58,536 bases of DNA, taken from NCBI GenBank assembly GCA_026705295.1, contig JAPPBA010000129.1, forward strand, positions 1 through 58,536, read 5' to 3'. The DNA is from Candidatus Palauibacter australiensis. Its GTDB lineage: Bacteria; Gemmatimonadota; Gemmatimonadetes; Palauibacterales; Palauibacteraceae. Positions within the stretch are counted from its first letter, which is position 1, and each line of letters begins with the position of its first letter. Of this stretch, positions 16,658 to 27,633 are shown piece by piece. The notes under the pieces were generated by a model. That model was not told the DNA's origin. It did not search any database and saw only the letters and a program-made list of their open reading frames with translations. The position numbers were made by a program, and so were the translations under genes.

Positions 16658-19057
16658 TCAACGAGAGCCGGGCGAAAAAAGGAGCTCGCTCTCCACCGAT
16701 TCGGACGGACGGCCCGGGCGGAGTTCGATGAGCGGGCTCCCGGTCCACACGGCACCCATGTCTCGATAGTGCGGATCGAGCGGGTTCCCGGCCTGGCCCG
16801 TGGGCAGCAGGAAGTAGCCCGCCATGTCGGAGGGCGCGGCGCGAGCGACGAATCTCGCGCTGGGGCCGTATTCGCTCACGACCGGAAACTTCCACGCGGT
16901 GGAGTCGAAGCTCGATCTCAGCGACGGAGCATCCGGACGAACCGTGTAGGGTCCGCCACGCGACGGATACGGACCGACATGGAGACCGAACAGGCGGTCG
17001 AGCCACGCCACGGTTCCGAGCAGGTGGGCCGACCGCTCGCGATGGACTTCTCCCCACGGGCTTCCGGACACGACGGCCGCCGTGCGAGCCGCCTCCTCTT
17101 CCAGCGTCTCGAGACGCTCGACCTCCGGCGTGCGCGCATCGTCGATCCAGGCGCTATCCGCGGTTTCGACGATCTCCATGAACGCGAGATCGGGGAACCA
17201 CCCGTCGCCATCATCGAACTCGTCGGCGACGATGAGGTCGCGCAGGCGGTAGAGCCAGGTGAAGAAGGGCGCGGCGCCCCGGGACTCCGTTTCGGTTCGC
17301 AGATCCCAGCGCTCGAGCAGGAGCGCGAGTGAATCGAGGCCCGCCCGGCGAGCGGCCCGGACTGCGCGCGGCCGATAGCGCTCGGCCCACAGGCTGTGGC
17401 TGTCCAGCTGCGCTTCGCGCATATCCTCCACCGTCCAGTCCGACGCGCGAGACACGAGGTCATCGATGCGCCGGGCCCGGAACGGCGGCCGATAGTAGAC
17501 GCCCACACGTCCGAACAGGGGCCACGCCTGGAGGTTGTTCGCGCTGACGAGATACCCGCGCTCCGGATCTCGCAGTGCCGGCATCGCTTCCGGCGCCCAG
17601 AAGCCCGGCCAGCCCGCGGGCAGGCGCTCGAACGAGATCGGAGAGGCGCCCTCTCCGGGCGGACGCTGGGGCACGGACCCCGCCAGGCGATAGCCGATCT
17701 CTCCGCTCGACGCCGCATAGACCACGTTCTGGTGAGGCGAACGAAAGTGTGCCACCGCCGCCACGAAGGCGTCCGCGTCGGAGGCCCGGTTCATCTTGAG
17801 CAGAGCCGCAACGGGACCCCCGGGTTCGAGTCCCGTCCATAGCAGCGACAGCGTAAGTCCCCCGGCCGGCACGACGTCCGTGATCACCGGGCCGCGCACC
17901 GTCGAACGTACGACCCAGGTCTCCGGCTCGCTGCGCCCCCGTACAAGAATCTCCTCTGCCCGGGTGTCGAAGGGTCTCCACTCATCGGAGTCGCGATACA
18001 TCGACCCGTCGAGGTTGATGCCTTCGACGACGAAGTCCGCGTCATCCACCTCCGCGTTCGTGAATGACCATGCAACGCCCCGGTTGAGTCCGACGATGAC
18101 GCCGGGGGTTCCCGGGATCGAGAGGCCCGCGACGGCCAGGTCCGAATCCTCGGCCGCGATGGAGTTCAGGTACCAGGTCGAAGGCGCCCGGAGCGCGAGA
18201 TGCATGTCGTTCGCGAGCAGCGGAGCGCCATCCGCGGTGCGCGAGCCCGCCAGCGCCCACGAGTTCGAGGCGTGGAAGCCGAAGCGGGAGAGATAGATCA
18301 GTGGGTCGGGGGAAGACGCCGGAATCCTCGGACCTGCGGGAATCGGAGTCTCCGCGGAGGCGAGGCGAGGCGGCGGAGTGCCGGAGGGGAGTGTGTCCTG
18401 GAGGATGGTGGGCCCCCAGGCGGGGTATCCGGCCCCCAGCGCCCGTCGGTGATCCGCGTCGAGCGTCGCGAGCGCGGTCATTCGATCCATTTCCCCGCGC
18501 CAGTTGGAGAGATCCAGCGACATTATGCGGCCGATCGAGACGGACGCGCGCGGGCTCCACGGCTGCGGCTCGATGCCGAGGATGAGGAATTCGATGGGCC
18601 AGGGTCCCCGCCAGCTTGCGATGCGGGCGTTGACACCCTCCGCATATGCCTCGAGTAGAGCCCGGTCCGTCTCCGACACATCGTCGAGTTCGCGGCCCGC
18701 CGCCGACCAGAGGTCCAGCGTGCGCATGAGGCGATCCGCGTCGAGGGCGGCCGGACCGAATAGTTCGGCCAGGCGCCCGCGCGCGACTCGCTGGAAGAGC
18801 TCCATCTGCCACAACCGGTCGGAGGCGTGCATGAACCCCTGGACGCGCGCGACGTCGAGTTCGGTCTCGGCGGAGATCGAGGGAATCGCCCACCTGTCGA
18901 ACGTCACCGCGACGGGCGCTGCCAGGCCCGGGAGGACATGCCGGCCGGATCTCGGCCGCACGGATCGTTGCAGGTGGAACCACGCAAACGTGGTGAGAAG
19001 CCCCACGATCACCAGGCCCGCCGCCAGTACGATCCCCGCGCGGCGCCGCAGGCTCAT
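16658..19057 (-). CDS. Penicillin acylase family (Ntn-hydrolase) protein
   Basis: A 799-residue precursor of the penicillin G acylase/AHL acylase/cephalosporin acylase family, normally cleaved autocatalytically into alpha and beta chains. An N-terminal membrane or signal segment (GIVLAAGLVIVGLLTTFAWF) suggests export. The alpha-chain region includes GFMHASDRLWQMELFQRVARGRLAELFG. The putative nucleophile is Ser264 in HASNSWALAG, with the following LLANDMHLAL as in the family. The substrate (beta-lactams, acyl-homoserine lactones or other amides) cannot be predicted. The start overlaps the upstream STAS-like gene by four bases (ATGA), so it is translated with the ATPase/STAS pair. Confidence 0.9.
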   Translation of the reverse strand: MSLRRRAGIVLAAGLVIVGLLTTFAWFHLQRSVRPRSGRHVLPGLAAPVAVTFDRWAIPSISAETELDVARVQGFMHASDRLWQMELFQRVARGRLAELFGPAALDADRLMRTLDLWSAAGRELDDVSETDRALLEAYAEGVNARIASWRGPWPIEFLILGIEPQPWSPRASVSIGRIMSLDLSNWRGEMDRMTALATLDADHRRALGAGYPAWGPTILQDTLPSGTPPPRLASAETPIPAGPRIPASSPDPLIYLSRFGFHASNSWALAGSRTADGAPLLANDMHLALRAPSTWYLNSIAAEDSDLAVAGLSIPGTPGVIVGLNRGVAWSFTNAEVDDADFVVEGINLDGSMYRDSDEWRPFDTRAEEILVRGRSEPETWVVRSTVRGPVITDVVPAGGLTLSLLWTGLEPGGPVAALLKMNRASDADAFVAAVAHFRSPHQNVVYAASSGEIGYRLAGSVPQRPPGEGASPISFERLPAGWPGFWAPEAMPALRDPERGYLVSANNLQAWPLFGRVGVYYRPPFRARRIDDLVSRASDWTVEDMREAQLDSHSLWAERYRPRAVRAARRAGLDSLALLLERWDLRTETESRGAAPFFTWLYRLRDLIVADEFDDGDGWFPDLAFMEIVETADSAWIDDARTPEVERLETLEEEAARTAAVVSGSPWGEVHRERSAHLLGTVAWLDRLFGLHVGPYPSRGGPYTVRPDAPSLRSSFDSTAWKFPVVSEYGPSARFVARAAPSDMAGYFLLPTGQAGNPLDPHYRDMGAVWTGSPLIELRPGRPSESVESELLFSPGSR

Positions 19058-19629
19058 GGGTCCGGGCCGTCCGCGGGAGCGGCAGATGGCGGTCCCGCAT
19101 CGAGCAGGGCGTGGCGAAGCGAGACGTAGCGCTCGCCGTCACGAATCACGAGCGCTCTGGCGACAAGGTCATCGAGCAGCCCGCGTACCCGGTCGAGAGG
19201 GAGTTCGAGCCGGTCGGCGAGCGGAGAGGCTCCCGTGCGGCCGAGGGTCCAGACCTCGCGCCACACCGCGGTGGCGCCGGGATCGAGCGCGCCCATCAGC
19301 AGCGGTTCCCCATCGGCACTCTCGGCGGCGGCCGCGAGCCCCCGGTTCCGGAGGACCGAGTCGATGGGTCCGACGTGGTGCTCCGCGATCCCGCGAAAGA
19401 GGATGAAGGACTGGCGCTTGGAGGCATCGGATGCGAGCAGGACGAGCTTCGCGACGATCTCGTCCGCGCAGGAAAAATCGATCACGGGGACGTGGCGCAG
19501 GTCGAGTACGGCGAGGACCGTGCGGCCCGCGTCGGCGATCTGGCGTTCGACCGTCGCCCGCACCGTTCGCCCGGTGGGACGCGTCACGAGGTAGCTGAAC
19601 AGCGTCGTATGAGCAACCGCCGGTCTCAC
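19054..19629 (-). CDS. STAS-like (DUF4325-type) protein with C-terminal winged-helix-like region
   Basis: 191 residues. The N-terminal half has a STAS-like core (VLAVLDLRHVPVIDFSCADEIVAKLV, about 38-63), where the D-F-S-C segment sits at the position of the phosphorylatable Ser loop in anti-sigma antagonists. The C-terminal part (about 115-172) looks like a small winged helix (GRTGASPLADRLELPLDRVRGLLDDLVARALV). I recognise the fold pattern rather than a named family. It lies four bases after a gene for a GHKL-type ATPase with its own STAS-like N-terminus, which suggests a partner-switching pair. The GTG start has GGGA nine bases upstream. Confidence 0.68.
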   Translation of the reverse strand: MRPAVAHTTLFSYLVTRPTGRTVRATVERQIADAGRTVLAVLDLRHVPVIDFSCADEIVAKLVLLASDASKRQSFILFRGIAEHHVGPIDSVLRNRGLAAAAESADGEPLLMGALDPGATAVWREVWTLGRTGASPLADRLELPLDRVRGLLDDLVARALVIRDGERYVSLRHALLDAGPPSAAPADGPDP

Positions 19630-19633
19630 GCGA

Positions 19634-20536
19634 TCACGTCCCTTCCCGCTCGTCCCGCTCGGGCAGGACGATCAGCACCTGAGCGCCCGGAAAACGGGGC
19701 AGATCCGTGCTGAGCGGCTCGCCTTCGTCCCAGTCCGGCACCCGCGCGATACTCGCATCGCCGCTTCGGATGCGGATGGCGCCGTTCCACTTGATGATCT
19801 GGCTTCGGATCGCCTGCAGACCCTGGCCGCGACCGGGATCCGGGAAGCGCGACTCGCCGTGCAGAAAAGCCGCCTTCAGCGCCGCGGCCGCCGACCACCG
19901 CTCCCCATACCGGCGCGCATGCTCGGCGCCGAGGGAGCCCTCGAAGCCGACGCCCACATCCATCACGGCGAGCACGACGACGTCGCGGCCGAGGCGCCGT
20001 CGCCACCGGTACCGCTGCGCGCACACCCAGCCGATCGAATCGGCGTGTTCGAGGATGTTCTGGCACACTTCGGACAGCATCACGGAGAAGTGGATCACGG
20101 CCGGCCGGGGATAGCCGAGCCGGTCGTGCAGGATGCGCTGGGCACGGTCCCGCACACCCTCCACGACCGAATGGACATCCTCGTGCGACCGGATCGTCGT
20201 GACTTCGATGAGAGCGTCGGAGATCTCGAGAGACGGCTTCGGCAGCCGCGGCAGGTCGAACACCTGGGCAGCCGCGGGCCAGAAGCGCATGCGGTTGATA
20301 TAGGAGCGGACCTCGGAATCGCGTGGAGGCTCGATCAGCGGAGGCAGCCCCGTACGCAGGCGCGCTTCCTGACCGATCGCCAGCAGGCCGATGAGCCCGT
20401 ACGGCGAAACCCAGCCGATCGAGCGGGCATCGAGCAGGAGGCGCGCCTGCGGATTGCCCTCCGAGCGGACCCGCCGGACCAGTGTCTCGAAGGAGGACTC
20501 GTCCAGGCGTTCAGGGACGCGGACGACCCGGCTCAC
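19634..20536 (-). CDS. STAS-like/GHKL ATPase regulatory protein (anti-sigma or serine-kinase-like)
   Basis: 300 residues. Residues ~1-100 resemble a STAS domain (ARLLLDARSIGWVSPYGLIGLLA). Residues ~115-290 have the Bergerat ATP-binding fold: N-box SEVCQNILEHA (E156, N160), G1 box MDVGVGF (D193) and G2 box GRGQGLQAI (236-244). There is no His phospho-acceptor domain, so it is more like SpoIIAB/RsbW-type regulators than a sensor kinase. It has no membrane segment and is presumably cytosolic. Its GTG start overlaps the PfkB-family gene stop by four bases, and it is followed by the STAS-like gene. Its partner sigma factor, if any, is not evident nearby. Confidence 0.72.
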   Translation of the reverse strand: MSRVVRVPERLDESSFETLVRRVRSEGNPQARLLLDARSIGWVSPYGLIGLLAIGQEARLRTGLPPLIEPPRDSEVRSYINRMRFWPAAAQVFDLPRLPKPSLEISDALIEVTTIRSHEDVHSVVEGVRDRAQRILHDRLGYPRPAVIHFSVMLSEVCQNILEHADSIGWVCAQRYRWRRRLGRDVVVLAVMDVGVGFEGSLGAEHARRYGERWSAAAALKAAFLHGESRFPDPGRGQGLQAIRSQIIKWNGAIRIRSGDASIARVPDWDEGEPLSTDLPRFPGAQVLIVLPERDEREGT

Positions 20537-21558
20537 GCGGAACCTCGCGCGCGACTCCCCGGCCTGCCGGTCAGAACGCCGGTCTCGGAGCGCAGGTATT
20601 CTCCGAGCCCGGATGCGCCGCGGAATCCGGCGTTCCGTTGCGCCGCCCGCGTCGCCGCCCTGATGGATGACTCAAGATCCTCGCCGCTCAGCATCGTCAC
20701 GAAGCAGGTCGCCCCCCACACGTCGCCGCAGCCGGTCGGGTCGCCCCCCGAAACCGGGACTTCGGGCTCCACCTTCCCGCTCACGAGCGCTTCCGCGGGC
20801 GCCACGGCGCCGGACGGCGGGCGCGGCTCGGTGGGCGCCTTCCAGAAACTGCGGGTCGTGACCCAGGCGGCGCCCCGCTCCCCGAGCGTGACGAGGAGGC
20901 CGCGCGTGACCGGACCCACGACGTCGGCCGCGAGCGCCCAGGGGTCTTCCCAGCCCGCCGCCAGCGTGCCGAGTTCCTCCTCGTTCAGCTGCACGACATC
21001 GAAACAGGAAAGCCATGAGCGCCAGTCTTCGAGCGGACGTGGGGAGCGCACGCCGTCCGTCCCCACACCGAGCATCAACGAGTGCAGATCCGCATAGACC
21101 GGACCCTCTGCCACCGTCCGGAGGGCCGCCGCTGCGGGGAGATCCACCTCCCAGCCCGCGATAAAATTCACGTAGATCGCGTCGCACGAGCGTGCGAGGG
21201 GCACGAGTTCGTCGCGGGTCCAGCCCGGCACTCCGCCGGTGAGCTTCTCGGAGCGCCGCGCGTCGTCGAGGTAAACGAGTTCGACCCGGTTGTTCGGTTC
21301 CGTCACGGTCCACACGCCATCGAAGGAATCGACTCGCTCGAGCCCCCCGAGGAAGAGATCCGCCGCCTCGCGCATGTCCTTTCCGACCTTGAGAATCGGA
21401 AACAGGGTCCAGTCTCCTCCCGACGCCTCCGCGGCGGCGTCGGCCGCAGCCAGCGCATAGGCGATCCCACCCCATTCCTCCACCGGCTCCTCCCGGCCAA
21501 TGTCCCGTGCGCGAATCGTATCCCACACCATCGTCCCCACGACTCCGAGCCGCGGCAT
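20533..21558 (-). CDS. PfkB family carbohydrate/nucleoside kinase
   Basis: 341 residues. The N-terminus has the PfkB-type start MPRLGVVGTMVWD. Near the C-terminus the anion-hole and catalytic-base region PTGCGDVWGA matches the family signature DTxGAGDxF in a modified form: Asp is retained, but Ala-Gly is replaced by Gly-Cys-Gly. FDVVQLNEEELGTL is the conserved N-E-E segment. The phospho-acceptor is unknown. I use the ATG at 21558, seven bases after the ROK gene stop; the frame extends upstream into ROK but without homology. It is coupled to the downstream ATPase gene by GTGA. Confidence 0.87.
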   Translation of the reverse strand: MPRLGVVGTMVWDTIRARDIGREEPVEEWGGIAYALAAADAAAEASGGDWTLFPILKVGKDMREAADLFLGGLERVDSFDGVWTVTEPNNRVELVYLDDARRSEKLTGGVPGWTRDELVPLARSCDAIYVNFIAGWEVDLPAAAALRTVAEGPVYADLHSLMLGVGTDGVRSPRPLEDWRSWLSCFDVVQLNEEELGTLAAGWEDPWALAADVVGPVTRGLLVTLGERGAAWVTTRSFWKAPTEPRPPSGAVAPAEALVSGKVEPEVPVSGGDPTGCGDVWGATCFVTMLSGEDLESSIRAATRAAQRNAGFRGASGLGEYLRSETGVLTGRPGSRARGSA

Positions 21559-21565
21559 CGGTGAC

Positions 21566-22558
21566 TCAGAGGGGTCCGAGCCGCGCGACGCGGAACACGG
21601 CGGCGGCACCGATCACTCCCGCGAGGCCACCGAGTTCGGTGCGCACGATCCGGCACGCCTCGGCCGCCGGCTGCAACGCCCGCTTCCTGACCTCACGCCG
21701 CAGGGGATCGAAGAGGTGCTTGCCTGCGCGCGTCACGCCCCCGGAAACCACAATCATCTCCGGGTTGAGAATATTGATGAGGTTCGCGAGGCCGGTCCCG
21801 AGATACCCCGCCGTCTCGCGCATCACGTCGGCGGCATATTGGTCGCCCGCCACGATGGCATCGGATACGGCTTCGGCCGTAACCGCGCGCAGGTCGCCGT
21901 CCACGAGATCCAGAAGCATGCTCTCGGCGCCCGCCTTCAGTCCTTCCACCGCGCGGGCCGCGATCGCGGGCCCGGAGGCGTAGGCTTCGAGGCAACCGTA
22001 GCTGCCGCACGCACACTTCCGGCCCGTGGAGTCGATCGTCATGTGTCCGATCTCCGCGGCCGCGTCCGAGGCCCCGTGGTAGAGTTCGCCGTCGAGTACG
22101 ATGCCGCCTCCGATCCCCGTCCCCAGGGTGATGCCCACGAGGTTGTCGACCCCGCGCCCCGCGCCCCGCCACCACTCGCCGAGCGTGGCGGCGTTCGCGT
22201 CGTTGTCGAGTTCAGCCTCGAGTCCGGTTCCCTTCGCGATCAGGTCGCGGAGCGGAAAGTTGCGCCACCCGAGATTCGGCGTCTCGATCACGGTCCCCGT
22301 CTCGCGGTCCAGCGGCCCGGGCGCCCCCATCCCGACCCCGACGATCGCGTCCTCCCCGAATCCGCCCTCGCGCGCGGCATCGCGCGCGACCTCGCGGATC
22401 ATCGACACGATCCGGTCCACGACGAATTTCGCGCCGATGTGGGCGTCCGTGGGCAGGGTACGCACGCCGAGCACGGTGCCGCCGTCCACCGGGACGGCGC
22501 CGACGTTGATCGTGGTCCCACCCAGATCGACACCGATGATGTGCTTTCGTCCGCTCAC
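21566..22558 (-). CDS. ROK family sugar kinase (glucokinase-like)
   Basis: 330 residues of the ROK family. Motifs seen are the phosphate loop GVDLGGTTINVGAV, the sugar-binding N-D-A-N in ELDNDANAATLGEW, the ATP-binding GITLGTGIGGGIV, the zinc-binding CxCGxxGCxE (CACGSYGCLEAYAS) with the preceding AEIGHMTI histidine, and ILNPEMIVVSGGV. It probably phosphorylates glucose or a related hexose. The GTG at 22558 begins the homology, with AGGGA just upstream; an earlier GTG at 22594 lacks a ribosome site. It is the first gene of the ROK-PfkB-ATPase-STAS-acylase run. Confidence 0.92.
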   Translation of the reverse strand: MSGRKHIIGVDLGGTTINVGAVPVDGGTVLGVRTLPTDAHIGAKFVVDRIVSMIREVARDAAREGGFGEDAIVGVGMGAPGPLDRETGTVIETPNLGWRNFPLRDLIAKGTGLEAELDNDANAATLGEWWRGAGRGVDNLVGITLGTGIGGGIVLDGELYHGASDAAAEIGHMTIDSTGRKCACGSYGCLEAYASGPAIAARAVEGLKAGAESMLLDLVDGDLRAVTAEAVSDAIVAGDQYAADVMRETAGYLGTGLANLINILNPEMIVVSGGVTRAGKHLFDPLRREVRKRALQPAAEACRIVRTELGGLAGVIGAAAVFRVARLGPL

Positions 22559-22623
22559 ATTCCCTGCCCGCTCCGAGCTGGTGGCACTACCCACCGCCGA
22601 CCGCGCCCAGGAGAATCATAGCA

Positions 22624-24438
22624 CTAGTCGCTTTCGACCTGCAGGACGGCGAGAAAGGCCTCCTGGGGGATCTCGACGCTCCCCACCTGCTTCATGCGCC
22701 GCTTCCCCTCCCTCTGTTTCTCGAGGAGCTTCCGCTTTCGCGTGATGTCGCCTCCGTAGCACTTGGCGGTCACGTTCTTGCGCAGCGCCTTCACCGTAGT
22801 CCTCGCGATCACGTCCCGCCCGATCGCGGCCTGGATCGCCACGTCAAAGAGTTGCCGCGGGATGAGTTCCTTGAGCTTGCGGGCCATTTTCTGCCCGAAG
22901 TCGTAGGCCCGGCTCCGGTGCACGATGACGCTCAGCGCGTCCACCGGCGCCCCGTTGAGGAGGATATCCAGCTTCACCAGGTCCGAGCGCTCGTGGCCCG
23001 TCACTTCGTAGTCGAGCGAAGCGTATCCGCGAGAGACGGACTTCAGCTTGTCGTAGAAATCGAGCACGATCTCGCCCAGGGGCATCGAGTACGAGATCTC
23101 GACCCGGGTGGGATCCAGGTACTGAAGGTCGACGTACCGCCCGCGCCGGTCGTGGCAGATCTTCTGGATCGCGCCGATGTAGTCCGCCGGCGACACGACG
23201 CGAACCCGGACGAAGGGCTCCCGCACCTCGCTGATGTGGACGCGGTCCGGCATCTTCGACGGGTTTTCGAGCTGGATCTCGTCGTCGTTCGTGAGCGTCA
23301 CCTGGTACTCCACGCTGGGCAGCGTCGTGATGAGGTCGACGCCGAACTCGCGGTCCAGCCGCTCCTGGACGATCTCCAGGTGGAGGAGGCCCAGGAAGCC
23401 GCACCGGAACCCGAAGCCGAGCGCGCCCGATGTCTCCGGCTCGTAGTGAAGGCTGGCGTCGTTCAACTGGAGCTTTTCGAGCGCCTCGCGAAGTTCCTCG
23501 AACTGGTCGGAGTCCGTCGGATAGAGGCCGGCGAAGACCATCGGCTTCGCTTCCCGGTAGCCGGGGAGGACCTCGGCGGCGCGGTCTCCGGCGTCCAGCA
23601 CCGTGTCGCCGACGCGCGTATGGCCCACGTTCTTGATCTGGGCGGTAAGGTACCCGACCTCCCCGCAACGGAGGGCGCCGGTGCGCTCGAACCCGAGACG
23701 CATGAAACCGACCTCGTCGACCTCGTAGACCGCTTCGTGGCGTCCGAACCCGATGCGCATGCCTTCGCGCAGTTCGCCGTCCATTACGCGCAGCATGGGC
23801 ATCGCGCCACGGTAGCGGTCGTACTGGGAGTCGAAGATCAGCGCCCGCAGCGGCGCCCCGGGGTCTCCGCGCGGGGGCGGGACGCGCTCGATGATGGCGT
23901 CGAGAACCGCGTCGACCCCCGCCCCCTCCTTCGCGGAGGTATGGATCGTCGAGGCCGGGTCCACGCCGAGCAACTCCGATATCTCCACCGCCACGCGCTC
24001 CGGGTCGGCCGCCGGGAGGTCGATCTTGTTGATGACGGGGACGACCTCGAGGTCCGCCTCCAGCGCGAGGTAGAGGTTCGCAAGGGTCTGCGCCTCGATG
24101 CCCTGAGTGGCGTCGACGACGAGGAGGGCGCCCTCGCAGGCGGCAAGACTGCGGCTCACCTCGTAGGCGAAATCGACGTGACCCGGAGTGTCGATGAGGT
24201 TGAGCTGATACTCGACGCCGTCCCGGTAGCCGTAGGCCATGCGAATCGCGTTGAGCTTGATCGTGATCCCACGCTCCCGCTCGAGTTCCATCGAGTCGAG
24301 GACCTGCTTCCGCATCCGGCGCGCGTCCACCGCGCCGGTACGCTCGAGCAGCCGGTCGGCAAGCGTCGACTTCCCGTGGTCGATGTGCGCGATGATGGAG
24401 AAGTTCCGGATGCGCTCCGTGCTCGGGGGCGGGGTCAC
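22624..24438 (-). CDS. lepA: Elongation factor 4 (LepA)
   Basis: A translational GTPase of 604 residues, the normal length, that acts on the ribosome and is linked to initiation and back-translocation. Visible motifs are G1 AHIDHGKST, the switch region [13 protein letters not shown]3 DTPGHVDF, G4 NKIDLP, and the LepA-specific C-terminal domain ending in [20 protein letters not shown]. The GTG start overlaps the MBL gene stop by four bases (GTGA). Confidence 0.97.
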   Translation of the reverse strand: MTPPPSTERIRNFSIIAHIDHGKSTLADRLLERTGAVDARRMRKQVLDSMELERERGITIKLNAIRMAYGYRDGVEYQLNLIDTPGHVDFAYEVSRSLAACEGALLVVDATQGIEAQTLANLYLALEADLEVVPVINKIDLPAADPERVAVEISELLGVDPASTIHTSAKEGAGVDAVLDAIIERVPPPRGDPGAPLRALIFDSQYDRYRGAMPMLRVMDGELREGMRIGFGRHEAVYEVDEVGFMRLGFERTGALRCGEVGYLTAQIKNVGHTRVGDTVLDAGDRAAEVLPGYREAKPMVFAGLYPTDSDQFEELREALEKLQLNDASLHYEPETSGALGFGFRCGFLGLLHLEIVQERLDREFGVDLITTLPSVEYQVTLTNDDEIQLENPSKMPDRVHISEVREPFVRVRVVSPADYIGAIQKICHDRRGRYVDLQYLDPTRVEISYSMPLGEIVLDFYDKLKSVSRGYASLDYEVTGHERSDLVKLDILLNGAPVDALSVIVHRSRAYDFGQKMARKLKELIPRQLFDVAIQAAIGRDVIARTTVKALRKNVTAKCYGGDITRKRKLLEKQREGKRRMKQVGSVEIPQEAFLAVLQVESD

Positions 24439-25208
24439 AGCTCCACCACCAGTCCGTCGTACGCGGGCGCCACGCCGGCCGGGAGGCGCCGCTCGATCTC
24501 CTCGTGTCTCGTCCTGTGGGCGATGTGCGTGATGTACGTGCGGCCCGCCCCGAGTCGACGTGCCGTCGCCACCGCTTCCTCCATGGAGAAGTGTCCGGGG
24601 TGCGGGTCGCCGAACCAGAGCGCGTTCGTGACGAGAACGTCGACGCCGGCGAATACCTCCATCGCGTCCTCGGGCACGGACTTCGCGTCGATCAGGACCC
24701 CGAGCCCGCCGAGGCGGAACCCGTAGCTGCGGTACGCGCCGTGCGGAAGTGCAACGACCTGGAGCGGGAGCCCGCCGGGCTCGATGACGTCGCGGTCGTC
24801 GAAGAGCGTCAGATCGAGTCGGGGCACCGCGGACCCGGGCTGGGGACGGGCGTCGCCCCAGATATAGGAGAAGCGACTCCGGATCCCGGCGTCGAACTCG
24901 CGCGCCACGTACAACGGGATGGGTCGGCGCTGCCGCAGCGAAAAGATCCGCAGATCGTCGATGCCGTGCGTATGGTCCGCGTGCTCGTGCGACAGGAAGA
25001 CGGCGTCCAGCCGCTCGACACCCGCCCGCAGCAGCTGAAGCCGGAGTTCAGGCGGCGTGTCCACGAGGAGACGGGTCCCGCCCGTCTCGATGAGGAGTCC
25101 GTGGCGCGTGCGTCGGTCCCTGGGGTCCGGCGAGCGGCAGGTCTCACAGTCGCAGCCGATTACCGGAACCCCGAAGGAAGTGCCGGTGCCGAGAAAACGG
25201 ACTCTCAC
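24435..25208 (-). CDS. MBL-fold metal-dependent hydrolase (PhnP-like)
   Basis: 257 residues. It starts with [24 protein letters not shown], whose C-x-C-x-x-C loop is as in PhnP-type phosphodiesterases. The metal-binding motif HEHADHTHG (about residues 74-82) follows, with later ligands in ALPHG and the C-terminal TYITHIAHR. Family members hydrolyse cyclic phosphodiesters; the true substrate here is unknown. It starts with GTG and is coupled to lepA through a four-base overlap. Confidence 0.88.
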   Translation of the reverse strand: MRVRFLGTGTSFGVPVIGCDCETCRSPDPRDRRTRHGLLIETGGTRLLVDTPPELRLQLLRAGVERLDAVFLSHEHADHTHGIDDLRIFSLRQRRPIPLYVAREFDAGIRSRFSYIWGDARPQPGSAVPRLDLTLFDDRDVIEPGGLPLQVVALPHGAYRSYGFRLGGLGVLIDAKSVPEDAMEVFAGVDVLVTNALWFGDPHPGHFSMEEAVATARRLGAGRTYITHIAHRTRHEEIERRLPAGVAPAYDGLVVEL

Positions 25209-25249
25209 GGGCCGGGCGTCAGTGGCGGATCAGTGGCGGAAGCGCCGGA

Positions 25250-26698
<1,449 letters not shown>

Positions 26699-26731
26699 CC
26701 GTGGCCCAAACGGCGTGGGAGGCCACGGTTC

Positions 26732-27061
26732 CTATCCAGGCAGCCGGCCGGCCTCCGAGAGATCGGGTCGGTGGGCTACGATCCACTCGTGCATGTGCTG
26801 CAGCTGGCCGAGCGGGAGCCCCTCGAGGGATTTCACCTGCAAGCCCGGGATGATACAGGCGGCGGCACGGCGGAGAAAGTAAGCGCGCTGGCGGCGGCGC
26901 TGTTCCGGGTTGAGGCTCGTTCCGCCGGGGATGTCCGGTATCGGCTCCATGAGGCGGCGGTAACTGTAGACTTCGCGGGCGGAGAACTCGGCGGGGATCA
27001 GATAGGCGTGACCTTCGAGTTCGAGGGTGCCGTCGGATGAGATGGCGACGGGACCTGCCAT
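26732..27061 (-). CDS. Small protein of unknown function with strong expression signals
   Basis: 109 residues, soluble-looking, with no recognised domain. The N-terminal third is beta-like (ISSDGTLELEGHAYLIPAEF), and the rest is Arg-rich and helical with a possible amphipathic part (RRQRAYFLRRAAACIIPGLQ). The ATG has an ideal AAGGAGG ribosome site eight bases upstream, and a well-formed promoter lies about 115 bases before it, so this is very probably a real, well-expressed gene. It precedes pyk on the same strand. Confidence 0.75.
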   Translation of the reverse strand: MAGPVAISSDGTLELEGHAYLIPAEFSAREVYSYRRLMEPIPDIPGGTSLNPEQRRRQRAYFLRRAAACIIPGLQVKSLEGLPLGQLQHMHEWIVAHRPDLSEAGRLPG

Positions 27062-27183
27062 GTTCAGCCTCCTTACGTCTTACGTAGCAGCCAGAGACGC
27101 AAAAGACCGTGCCGCCGGAAGGTCGGACAATCTCCACGATTCCCCTTCATCCCAGCCGCACGGTCCTCGGGCTTCCAGAACCT

Positions 27184-27213
27184 ACTATAGGCTTGAACGT
27201 GCCTTCGATGCAA
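27184..27213 (-). promoter_or_regulatory. Promoter for the small unknown gene and possibly pyk
   Basis: On the minus strand TTGCAT (27213-27208) and TATAGT (27189-27184) are separated by 18 bases. The predicted start near 27177 leaves a leader of about 115 bases before the ATG at 27061. Confidence 0.55.
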
Positions 27214-27310
27214 ACACTCCGCCCCGGTCTCCGCGTCCGTTGCGACCCCCTGACGCCACCCGGGAGAGGACCGGGCCCCCGACCGGGCGCGGGCGGGACA
27301 GGCGGGATAT

Positions 27311-27340
27311 TTGACGCGCCGCCGCGAGAGCCGCTAAACT
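27311..27340 (+). promoter_or_regulatory. Promoter for rpsU
   Basis: TTGACG (27311-27316) and TAAACT (27335-27340) are separated by 18 bases, placing the start near 27347, about 48 bases before the rpsU start codon. The rest of the 333-base gap (27062-27394) holds only this promoter, the opposing one and the two ribosome-binding sites; I see no RNA gene in it. Confidence 0.6.
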
Positions 27341-27394
27341 TCGGCCCCGTTGTGTCTACGGGCCGTCAGAGTTGCCCTGTCAGGAGGCTTACAC

Positions 27395-27595
27395 TTGCAG
27401 TACACGCTACGCGACAACGAGGAACTCGATCGCGCGCTACGGAAATTCCGCCGCAAGGTTCAGCGAGCCGGGATCTTCCGTGATATCAAGAAGCACCGGT
27501 TCTACGAGAAGCCGAGCGAGGCGCGTCGTCGCAAGATGAAGGCGGCGGAACGCCGTCGGCGTCGGCGCCGGCGTCGCCAGAAGGCCCGCCGCTAG
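27395..27595 (+). CDS. rpsU: Small ribosomal subunit protein bS21
   Basis: 66 residues with the bS21 pattern: DNEELDRALRKFRRKVQRAGI, then RDIKKHRFYEKPSEARRRKMK, and a very basic tail of consecutive arginines. The TTG at 27395 is chosen because AGGAGG lies seven bases upstream (27382-27387) and the family sequence begins two residues later. It stands alone between divergent and convergent neighbours and has its own promoter. It is a component of the 30S subunit near the mRNA/anti-Shine-Dalgarno region. Confidence 0.95.
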   Translation: MQYTLRDNEELDRALRKFRRKVQRAGIFRDIKKHRFYEKPSEARRRKMKAAERRRRRRRRRQKARR

Positions 27596-27633
27596 CCCGA
27601 CGCACGCCGCCGGTCGCCGGTCCTCCCGCGGTC

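Noticed and set aside
16594-16755. Longer NifU-type protein starting inside the acylase gene
   Set aside because: The extra residues are Arg-rich and unlike NifU, and would overlap the acylase coding sequence by about 98 bases.
22852-24726. A 624-codon plus-strand frame opposite lepA
   Set aside because: Same reason: it mirrors LepA codons and shows no family features.
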